Assembly: GCF_000001735.4 (NCBI RefSeq)
Contig: NC_003075.7
Location: 373,001-437,000 of the forward strand
Length of the DNA stretch: 64,000 nucleotides
Direction of reading: 5' to 3'
Source of the DNA: Arabidopsis thaliana
Lineage: Eukaryota > Streptophyta > Magnoliopsida > Brassicales > Brassicaceae
Shown here: positions 51,789 to 61,568 of the stretch, in pieces
Layout of the letters: the number at the start of each line of letters is the position of its first letter
Numbering within the stretch: position 1 is the stretch's first letter
Program-made: the position numbers and the translations under genes
Notes under the pieces: model-generated
Told to the model about the DNA's origin: nothing
Seen by the model: only the letters and a program-made list of their open reading frames with translations
The model's database searches: none

Positions 51789-52129
51789 TTTTTGCTATAG
51801 CTGTTGCATTTAATACTTTATATATGCAAATATATATATATGAGTTTTTTTTCCTTATCTATATATCTTTTCTGTTTTATAATACGATATATGAATACAT
51901 GGGTGAGATACGAATACGATTGAGAAATATATGGGTGAAATACAGTTTTTCTTCACGAAGCCGATAAGATACTAAGAGTCGAATCCTTCTAGAAACTAAA
52001 CCGACAGAAAGCAAATTATTTTTGAAAATTAAGCTCAAACAAAAGAGGCTAAATATAAAGATAGCAAGGTAATAGTCATTAACATTTGTTGTGAATAATC
52101 TAGTTTGGGCTAATGTTAATCTTGTTTTA

Positions 52130-52530
52130 CTTGTCTTCTCACTGCATTGCAGCTTAAGAAATTAGTATTGCATGCTGCGAGCTCAGACTCAGCCAGAGGG
52201 CTAACCCAACAGATTTTGATGCCTAAAACATCTTTAAGCTCATTTAAAATTCTTAAGCATTTTAAATCTATTTATAATTAAAGTCTCAAAAAAACGAAGG
52301 TAAGGTTCGAACTGTCCACGAAAGAGTCACTAATCTATGAAACAATCACTAGACTACGAAACATTTTTAAAATTTGATGCCCTTTAATATTATCTATAAT
52401 TTTAGGCGCGTAAAGCATGAGTTTCACCAACTTTAGCCCAGGGCCGGCCCTGCTCAGCCATAAGAGAAGCAAAAGATGTAATGCAAAACTCCAATACGCA
52501 GTAATGATAACAAAAAAAAGTTTGTTCGTT
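52130..52530 (+). pseudogene. Duplicated last exon of JMJ27, split by an insertion
   Basis: 52142-52186 (CTGCATTGCAGCTTAAGAAA..CATGCTGCGAGCTCAG) and 52454-52530 (CTCAGCCATAAGAGAAGCAAAAG..ATGCAAAACTCC..CGCAGT) match the last intron end and last exon of the JMJ27 gene at 58440-58535, in the same order and orientation. The two halves are separated by a foreign piece of about 257 bp. Only the final exon was copied, so it makes no protein. Confidence 0.8.
52195..52451. mobile_element. Small hAT-like DNA element inside the exon copy
   Basis: It interrupts the JMJ27 exon copy. The flanks carry an 8-bp near-duplication, ACTCAGCC at 52187-52194 and GCTCAGCC at 52452-52459. Its right end is the palindrome CAGGGCCGGCCCTG with GGGCTAAA inside, and the left end has AGAGGGCTAACC, an imperfect inverted match. 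An 8-bp target duplication and CAGGG-type ends suit hAT. It has no coding capacity. Confidence 0.55.
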
Positions 52531-52539
52531 AAAGCTTAT

Positions 52540-54034
52540 CAATGCTTACAAAACATCAAAACCAACTTGACATGTGATGGCAGTAACAAAATCGAGAAGG
52601 CGATGCTAAAAGTAACTTCATAAACTAGATTGATCAAAAGTACTCATAGCTTCGGAATCAACATAAGACACCAAATATGTTCAAGTCACCTTTAAAAGCA
52701 AGTTAATAGCCAACAAACAATGTGCATTTCACATTTCGCTTCTCCAATAACTAATGCCTAACAATTTACAGAAAACATCACTTCTTTCCTCGACAATCCA
52801 TTGTATTATTTTCGTGAAATGTCATCATAGAAGAAGCACTTAAAATGAAAATTGGGTTGGCCCATGAATTTGAATTCTCTAACCCAAGACCAAAACCCAT
52901 AAAAGTTATTTACGACCATCGAACCACTTTTTTTTTTTTTTTTTTAACGGCAAACATTTTTCTATTAATTAGCCCAAATGGGCTTCATAAACAGGTACAA
53001 CTTGAGGCCAAAAGCCCACTAATTGCAAACATTAAATAGACAATATGATGACACATGTATGCAATGTGGAGATTGCAGCGTAGATCAACGTTTCAGCACA
53101 TGCCCCGTCACTGCTTCGCCGGAGAAATCTTCCGCCGGTCAGCAAATGATTCAGCTCCTCCATGAAACTTTCTACCCACATTTAGTTGTACCGAATGCCT
53201 TTTGCCAAGGATCACCGGAAATAGTCTATTGGAGTTAGTTTGGTCACCGGAAATTTAAACTTCAGCTGATTAGGATTAGAATATTCCTTGGAGGACCATT
53301 AAAACATGACGTGAACCCCAACTCGTCATACTCTTCTCCAATCAACCACAACACCTTGATCTATCATCCATGAAGAACCGATGCCCTTACGCTTTTATTA
53401 GCATAGCGAGGAATTTTCCTTCACATGGAAGAGTAATCAAGCATCCAATGAACACATTTCCATCTAAAAACCTCCAAGAATTAAACATCTTCTAAAATTG
53501 AAAGTGTTGATTTACAACCTGCAAAAGGCCTTATAAAAAACCGGCAAAGAAAACCGAAAGAAACTCCGAACAATTCGGAAATTAAAACCGGCAAGATACC
53601 GGAAACAAAAGAAAAGAAAAAAAACTTAAATGAAATCCGATTTCAATCGGAGAAAATATTAAACAGAGTTTTCCTCTCTCTCAAAGATACCAGAGAGAAC
53701 CACTTGGTTAATTAAAGAAAATCTATTTTAACCGGTTGTTTAAAAAATAGTTAAATTTGGAAAGAAAACAGAAGTTGAAACGGTAGAATAGTAAAAAGTA
53801 ATGAAACGTCTTGTTCCCTAATTAATAATTACTTACGATTCACGAAGTAGACTTTAAAGCCCATACTACCCTCTGGACTGTGGCCACGTCACTCTCCTTT
53901 AACTACTTTGATAGTCCCAAAGCTGCGACGGCGATAAATCGATGAATTAACGACGTTCGAAGAAACTCCAGAGGTCTCTTCATTTTCCTTTTGTATACTG
54001 GTAAAAATTGGTGGTCTCTTCTTTGTCTCCGAGT
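52540..54034. other. Intergenic region with a possible minus-strand LINE end
   Basis: A T17 run at 52928-52944, followed by AACGGCAAACATTTTTCTATTAATT and CCCAAATGGGCTTCATAAAC, looks like the reverse complement of a LINE 3' end with its poly(A). The stretch 53050-53700 contains CCGGCAAAGAAAACCG-type decayed sequence with one short open frame. No target duplication was found, so the LINE call is weak. The last 200 bp are the JMJ27 promoter. Confidence 0.3.
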
Positions 54035-57000
54035 ATGGAGAAAATGAGAGGGAAGCGAATCAGACCAAGAGATTCCGGCGAGTTAGTCGAAGATGGGAGA
54101 TCTGAAAGCGAGCGTAAGACGAGGAAGAAAGAGAATGATGTTGTGAGCAAAGGAAGAATCGGAAGAGGAAGAGGAAGAGGAGAGGTTTCGAAGCGATCTA
54201 TTGAAATAGACATTTCTAATCCCGAGAAGGTTAATTCCTTTCTATAATTGCTTCATTCAAATAGATAGATGAATCTCTTTCATGATTCTGTGGAGTTGTT
54301 AAAATTTGCTTTCTCATGCAATTATTTAGCTGCAAAATTTGTGTGAATGTTGTTTATTTCGATTTGGTGAATTTTATTTGTTCGGATGTGATGAGAATAT
54401 GTTTTTGGAACCCTAATTCTCCCAGGATATTAAGCCTGACGGAAGCAGAAAGTGTTTGGGTTCGACGTGTCATCATTGTAAGATCTTGACGAGTGAGAGT
54501 GATCTTATCTTCTGTTCAAAGTGTAACAAGAAGTGTTATTGCTTTGACTGCATCAAGAGATCGTATGTATCTGCACTGTTCAGTATTACGTTATACTAGT
54601 TTATGATTTGCGGTTTCCAGGAGAGTTTTAACTATTTTGAATCTTGATAGGTATTCAGAAAGAACACATGAGGAAGTTAGAGCTGCTTGTCCATTCTGTA
54701 TGATGACTTGCATTTGCAGAGCTTGTTTGCGGTTGCCTTTGGTTATCAAGGTAAGTGGGCTTGAGATCACTTATTTCTTGTGGATCTACTGAGATGAAAT
54801 GTCTCCTTCAATATGATTTTTTTTTTTTTTTTGTGAATCTCAGCCTCCAAGTGAAAAAGATACAGATGTCAAGCTTAAGCAGCTGCAGTATCTGTTAGTC
54901 AAAGTTCTCCCAGTTCTTAAGGATATTTATACGGAGCAGAACCGTGAACTAGAGATTGAATCAACAATTAGAGGTAAGGCTCTTTGTCTTCACTTGTGCT
55001 ATCCTCTTATTTCTTCCTCTTTCTATTCTCCACTCACGAACCTTTTTTATTCTAGGACACCCTGTGACAGAAGCTAATATCAAGAGGTGCAAACTTGACC
55101 CAAGCGAACGCATATACTGGTAAGATTCCAAATCTCTGGGAGCATCTTTTTGGCTGATCTTTTATCTTGGGGGAAAACCAATGTTATTGAATTTTCATAC
55201 TGTTTTTTGTATCCTTTGCAAATAGGCAGAGAGCAAATTAAAATGTACCGATTGTCACCAGTTTCGTGAGGAGATTTGGTAGCAAACTAATTGTTAAATG
55301 AATGGAATATAAAAGGAATGATTTGGGGGGAGTAATCAGGGTGGTTTGATGGGTAGATGACTGAAGAGATTATGATCTTATTAAGTATCTTCATTTTTAT
55401 TGTATTGTCATTTGATTTAAAGGACATTGTCATTGTTATTTTCATAACTGTCTTTTAACGTTATTCCTTTTTCATGTATTTTCATTTGAACGAAAATAAG
55501 CTTCATATCATGTTAAGCAATGGGCAGAGAGTTGTTTTCATCATTATGAGTGTCATATGCCCAAGGAAGACAAGGGTTCTATACCTTGTTGGGCTACTTT
55601 TGGTTATCTTTGGGATTTGGTATATGGGGTCTACTGTTCATTAGTTCTCTTTATATCCAAAACAAGTGAAGACGTTGCATATTGGATAAAACAGGACATA
55701 GTTTCGTTATCCATCTATAGAAACACATTTGTCAATCTGTTTCTTTGAATTGTATCTCGTATTTGATTTAACGTATTTTTCTAAATGTTTCCTTGTTTGT
55801 TGACAATCTCTTCATCCCTATACGACAGTGATCTCTGCCGCACATCCATTGCCAATTTTCACAGAAGCTGTCCGAACAAAAATTGTTCAGTCGATATATG
55901 TCTTTCTTGCTGCAAGGAACTAAGTGAGGGCTTCCATCAAGAGAGAGATGGGAAGAAAAATGCAGAAGGGAAAGGATATGAATGTCGAATCCCAGCAGGT
56001 CAAGGAAAAGACTCGGACGCATATGTTCCACTGCATTTCTCGACTTGGAAGCTTAACTCAGACAGTAGCATTCCATGCCCTCCAAAAGAGTGTGGTGGTT
56101 GTGGTACTTCAACACTGGAGTTGAGACGCTTATGGAAAAGAGATTGGGTTGAAAAATTAATAACGAATGCCGAGAAATGTACTCTGAATTTTAGGCCAAC
56201 AGATGTGGATATTGTTCATGAATGTTCCTCATGCTCTACCAATTCTGATTCCATTAGAAGGCAGGCAGCTTTTAGGAAGAATGCTCATGATAATTTCTTA
56301 TACTCCCCAAATGCTGTTGATCTGGCTGAAGACGATATTGCTCATTTTCAGTTTCATTGGATGAAGGCAGAACCTGTGATAGTCAGAAATGTTCTCGAGA
56401 AGACATCTGGACTAAGTTGGGAACCAATGGTTATGTGGAGGGCTTGTAGGGAAATGGATCCAAAGCGTAAAGGTACAGAAGAAGAGACAACAAAAGTGAA
56501 AGCTTTGGATTGCTTGGACTGGTGTGAGGTCAGTCAACCCGATTCTGTATTTTAATACTTGATACACTGTAAATGTTTTCTAAGAAGTATATACATGACC
56601 ATCCTTTCGCGTGTAGGTTGAAATAAATCTGCATCAGTTTTTTGAGGGCTACTTAGAAGGCCGCATGCATAAAAACGGTTGGCCAGAAATGTTGAAATTG
56701 AAGGACTGGCCTCCCTCAGATTTATTTGAAAAGCGCCTTCCAAGGCATAATGCTGAGTTTATTGCCGCATTGCCTTTCTTTGATTACACTGACCCAAAGT
56801 CTGGTATCCTAAATCTCGCAACAAGATTTCCGGAAGGATCCTTGAAGCCAGATCTTGGACCCAAGACATACATTGCGTACGGTTTCCATGAAGAGCTTAA
56901 TAGAGGAGATTCGGTGACAAAACTTCATTGTGACATTTCTGACGCGGTACGTGCACCAATTATTTTCGTACTTTTTTTAATTATTCAGAGACATAAACCA

Positions 57001-58535
57001 TGGATTTTTACTTTCTGAGGTGTTTTAAAGCTGAAACTAGGCTGTCCAATCTATCCCTTATACTTCGGAGATTAATTGTTCTATATAATTGTGGGTTAGG
57101 TCAATGTGTTGACACACACAGCTAAAGTGGAAATCCCTCCCGTCAAATACCAAAACATAAAAGTACATCAGAAAAAATATGCAGAAGCCATGTTGCAGAA
57201 ACAACAATACAGTGGTCAAGTGAAAGAAGCCAGCGAACTTGAAAACAAGTCAATGAAAGAAGTGGATGAAAGTAAAAAGGATTTAAAAGACAAGGCAGCT
57301 AACGAAGAACAATCAAATAACAGTTCAAGACCGTCGGGCTCAGGAGAAGCTGAGAAAGTAATTATTTCAAAAGGTATTGCGAGAATAAGAGAGCTTTCCC
57401 ATTCTTATGTATACAAACATATGTTACTGAATATGGAGAATGGACTAATGATGCCAACACTTCTTGCAACTCCCCCATGCGATACAGAGGATAATCCCAC
57501 ACAACCTGCTGTGAGTACAAGTGTGGAATCCATACAAGAACAGAAGCTGGATGCTCCAAAAGAAACTGATGGCAATACCAATGAGAGGTCAAAGGCTGTG
57601 CATGGTGGTGCTGTCTGGGATATCTTTCGAAGAGAGGATGTTCCAAAACTTATTCAGTTTTTGAAAAGGCACGAGCATGAGTTTCGTCACTTCAATAACG
57701 AACCCCTGGAATCCGTAAGTGTCGTCTCATACATCTCTTGTAAATGATTAATATTGAATTAGTCACTAATGTGTGAAAAATCAAAAATTTGGTGCACTGT
57801 TTAATTTCAGGTTATTCACCCAATTCATGACCAGACTATGTTCTTGAGTGATAGCCAGAAGAAACAGCTGAAAGAAGAATTTGGTAAGATTCTGGTTTAT
57901 GCTTAAAACATGTGCCGCTTAACCAGACTATGTTCTTGATTCATCTTTGCTACGAAAACGGTGAATATATGTATTTCTTCAAATGCAGATATAGAACCAT
58001 GGACCTTTGAGCAACACCTCGGCGAAGCAGTCTTCATACCTGCAGGTTGTCCTCACCAAGTGAGGAATAGACAGGTAAGCAATTAGTTAAAATTCCCTAT
58101 TTTCGACATCTTTTTTCATTCATCTACATTTTGCTCATTCATTGTTATTCTTTCCTCAAAAAAGCAAAAAACTCAACATTTTATGTTAGTGTTCCCTAAA
58201 ATTCAGACTGTTTCCAGTCTTGCATAAAGGTGGCACTAGACTTTGTGGCTCCTGAAAGCGTCGAAGAATGCCTTAGGCTAACACAGGAGTTCCGGAGATT
58301 GCCTAAAGACCACAGTTCTAGCGAGGATAAATTGGAGGTACACTATCAATCATAATATTCTGAATCATATTGGAACTTACTCGTTTTGAATCATAATATT
58401 CTAGTTTCAGCTTGAGCTCTTATCACTTCTCTTCTCCCTGCATTGCAGCTTAAGAAAATTGCACTGTATGCTGCGAGTTCAGCCATAAGAGAGGTAAAAG
58501 GGCTAATGCAAAGCTCCCGACGCAGTGATACCTAA
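54035..58535 (+). CDS. JMJ27: JmjC histone demethylase with RING-like finger
   Basis: Twelve exons: 54035-54229, 54426-54562, 54651-54750, 54844-54973, 55056-55119, 55829-56528, 56617-56946, 57100-57714, 57811-57883, 57989-58074, 58218-58337 and 58449-58535; 878 residues in my model, all phases consistent. The N-terminus is basic ([11 protein letters not shown]). A RING-like cysteine cluster follows ([37 protein letters not shown], about 75-145), then a second Cys-rich block ([20 protein letters not shown]). The JmjC domain keeps the Fe(II) ligands: HCD in [16 protein letters not shown] and the distal His in [12 protein letters not shown]. This architecture is the plant KDM3/JHDM2 group, which removes H3K9 mono/dimethyl marks with 2-oxoglutarate in the nucleus. 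A charged Lys/Glu/Ser linker (about 590-670) splits the JmjC domain, as in relatives. Intron 5 (709 bp) is long for this gene. The start is the first ATG in frame. Confidence 0.95.
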
Positions 58536-59185
58536 CAAATGACAAGGTTTGTTCTTCAAATTGACATCTATCTCCACATTGTATGACTTGTTATGTACTC
58601 AAAGAATAAATCTAATTAACCCTCTTTTCTGATTCATTACAGGAAAAGTTCCCAAGTTTATTTTATCCCTAAACTATTCCTACGCAGTTGACTTGTTGTA
58701 ACTTCCTCTACTTTAAAATAGTAGAGTTGGATAGAGTGTAATGTATAATTACCATGATTACCGAGTAGTAGAATTATGTAAAAGAATCTGTTAACTTCAA
58801 GTTTTAATCAACATGTTGCTTAACAATGACTCTGGTTCCGAAAATTTCAAGCTTTTGACAACAATAAGCAAGAGACCTACCTGTGCCCTCTTGGGAGTTG
58901 GGAAGATGATTGTTGTTGTCTTCAATCAGAGAATCTCTGTCAGTCGTAGACTCACTCTGTTTAGTCTAAAGTAAACTCATCTCTAATCAAAGGATTTTGT
59001 TCATGAACGTGGACAGAATTGTGCACTATATACAATGGGAAAGAAAAAAGAGAAGAATCATTGCGAAAGCGATAATGTTGGTGGATTAGTGAAAAATACA
59101 GCTGATATTACACATTGTGCGTTGTATTATCGTACTACAAGCAAAAAACTTCAAAAGGGATATTTTTGGAGTTGGATGTTGTCTG
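58536..59185. other. Convergent intergenic spacer
   Basis: 3' flanks of JMJ27 and of the SDE2-like gene. The plus-strand open frames at about 59035-59300 overlap the last exon of the minus-strand gene and are not supported. Confidence 0.4.
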
Positions 59186-60727
59186 TCATTTCTTGGCCAG
59201 TAATTTCTTTGGGAGCTTATCGAGTGGCGTTGATTTAAGTAAAAATAGCCTCGCAGCTCGCTCTCGCAATGTCCCTCCGCACTTCAGACCACGTGACTGA
59301 AGCTCAGTCTTCAATCTCTCCATCCCCAAAACCTGAAACCAAACAACCGATGGGTTCAATATATGTTAAGTACTGTGATTGATGTAATACATGAACTATA
59401 TGACACACCGTTGTACAAAGCAATTAAAGTTTCTGATATTTTCTGTTCAAAGACACCAATTTGGTTTTTAACTTGCGTATAAAAAATTCCATACGTACCT
59501 CCATGTCTGCTGGTGAATTGAAGTCATCAAAGTTAAGTGGTTCAACAGGTTTGCAACATACTGCATCAACAGACACTGTTTCTTTCGCAGTTCCTTCTCT
59601 CTTAACAGCTGCAGACGTAATTAACGTTTCACAAGCTACATCAACCAGATTCTTCCCTGCGTCTCCACTTGATTTCTCCACCTTTTCAAGTTGATCCATT
59701 TCATCAGCAACAGTATTAGCATCATCAACAGCAACAGAAACAGGTAAATCATTCATCTCCTCTTCAATAATCCCTTGAACACCGGTGATCTCTTCCTTAA
59801 CCACATCGAAACTGCGGTGCATTACAGCGTCGTTCTCTTCCTCTGAACCACTATTGCATGAAGATTTACCAGATGAATCACCATCATGACCACCATTGTT
59901 TAGAACAACAGATTTCTCATCTTCCTCGTCGTCGCTATCATCACTGTCACTATCTTCAACAGCTCTCTTCCCCTTCCTATAAAAACCAACACATCATCAA
60001 CGACAAGAAACATACATATGAAGAACTCAAGTAACAAAATTAGCATCACAATTTCAGAAAAAAATAACAACTTTAACAATCAATCAAGTAAAGAGAATTC
60101 ATACCATATTTTGAGACGCTTCTTCTTCTCAGATTCAGCACCAATCTTCGCTTTTCTCTTCCCATTCTTGAAAGATTCATTCAAAGCCAAATCAACAGCC
60201 AAAATACACTTATCAGATTCTTCCTTATACTTATTAACATACTTCTGCGTAGCTCCATTTCCAACACCTTGTTTCACTTTATTGGATTGCTTCTTCAGAT
60301 ACTCAAGAGCCTTTTTCTCAAGGTTCCTCCCTTCTTCACCATCCTTCCACTCCTGAAGCCTATTCTCTGCGTTTACATGCCTCAATCTCCGTCCACTCAT
60401 ATCCCTACAAGCATCGAAGTTGTTCGTCTTCTTCTGCCCAGCTTTCATACCCCCACCACGAAGTAACGATCCGAATCCTCCTTTACCTCCACGGAGTGAA
60501 AGGACAAGATTCACGGTGGCGTCAGGCTGAGAAATCGCGGATCCATCGGAGATTTGGTATCCTCCGCTTATCAATCTCTGTAGATGCGTCGGGATCTTCG
60601 TTTGCTCGAAGATCCGCTGCTTGATCTGCTCGCCATAAGCTAACGGAGAGGAGAAACTTAGGGTTAATGATTTTCCGTCGAGTAGTCTCACGAAAAACTG
60701 CAACGGCTTAGAACTCTGATCCGCCAT
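59186..60727 (-). CDS. SDE2-type ubiquitin-fold protein (At4g01000-like)
   Basis: Three exons: 60727-60105, 59976-59499 and 59332-59186; 415 residues. The N-terminal ubiquitin-like fold (LQFFVRLLDGKSLTLSFSSP..HLQRLISGG..VNLVLSLRGG) ends in GGKGGFGSLLRGGG, which is the invariant processing site of Sde2: a ubiquitin protease cuts after GG and releases a C-terminal part starting KGG. The next block (GQKKTNNFDACRDMSGRRLRH) is the Sde2 core. An acidic middle (DSDSDDSDDEEDE) and a C-terminal SAP-like segment (MERLKTELQSRGLKCGGTL) follow. In yeast, processed Sde2 joins the spliceosome; in animals it acts in replication and splicing. The plant role is inferred to be pre-mRNA splicing. The true start is MADQSS, since the frame upstream has no ATG. 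Confidence 0.92.
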
Positions 60728-60829
60728 CGATTTTCGATTCAAAAGCTTGGACGAAGAAGAAGAAGTTCGATTTCTAGAGAGGAATCAGAGAGAAATTGGG
60801 GAAATTTGACGGAGCCCTAATAATAAGTC

Positions 60830-61568
60830 TCTCTCTCTCTCGCTGCTTGTTGGGCTAAGATTATTATCTTATCCACACTTTTGGGTTTATGACTGGGCTT
60901 TATATTGTCTGAATCTATGTCGGTCAGGAGAAATCGATTTTTTTTGTACAATTTGACCAAACTAATATCTATATATGATATGGTAAATGATGTATTATTA
61001 AGTAAAAATTATCTACAATTGAATCTTATAATAAATATATATATATGGAAAAATTACTCTTAGATAAAATAACATGATAAATTGTATGTTATTGGTTAAA
61101 CATGTTATTTGTTTTTTTTTGGTCAAAACACACACATGAAAAAACAATTTTTAAATAAATTTGTTATATTTACTCCAAAGCTTTTAAAACTAAAAAAAAA
61201 ATTAAGGTTACCTAAAGTTATCAAATTCATATATATAACCATGTTTTATTTTTATAAAGGTATCTTCAATAGTGATCTCTATATTTTCCTTTATTTATAG
61301 ATATGACTCTATTTTAGAGGCTGCTCCAATGGTCACATGTAAAATAGAATTTTCTTTAAAATAGAGGAGATATCATCTCTATAAATAAAGATCTCTACAT
61401 TTAGTCTCTATTTTTTTCCTATTTTTGAGGAAACTCTATTTTAAAAGTGACCATTGGAGCATCGTGCCTATAAAATAGGGTCACTAAATTTTTGTAATTA
61501 GTTTAAGCTTTAATGTCGTTGACACAATATTATATACAAGTGGTAAGTGGACATGTGTAAGAGATATT
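60830..61568. other. Intergenic with a MITE
   Basis: Between the divergent SDE2-like leader and the 3' end of CNGC13. A CT run lies at about 60829-60842, AT-rich DNA to 61300, then the MITE described separately. No gene seen. Confidence 0.4.
61308..61482. mobile_element. Small TIR element (MITE)
   Basis: GCTCCAATGGTCAC at 61323-61336 is perfectly inverted at 61449-61462 (GTGACCATTGGAGC). The match continues outward as CTATTTTA(G/T)AGGC on both sides. The interior is itself palindrome-rich (AATAGAGG, CTCTATT). The outer GCTCCAATGG resembles Harbinger MITE ends, but I could not define the target duplication. Confidence 0.55.

Noticed and set aside
52305-52320. B-box-like GGTTCGAAC in the hAT-like insert
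   Set aside because: No A box at a suitable distance and no paired stems; not a tRNA gene.
52926-53700. Full LINE call
   Set aside because: Only a poly(T) run and 3'-end style were seen; no reverse transcriptase residues or target duplication, so kept as a weak note in the intergenic entry.
59035-59300. Plus-strand frames near the JMJ27 3' flank
   Set aside because: Overlap the last exon of the SDE2-like gene, whose SAP-like C-terminus is clearly conserved on the minus strand.
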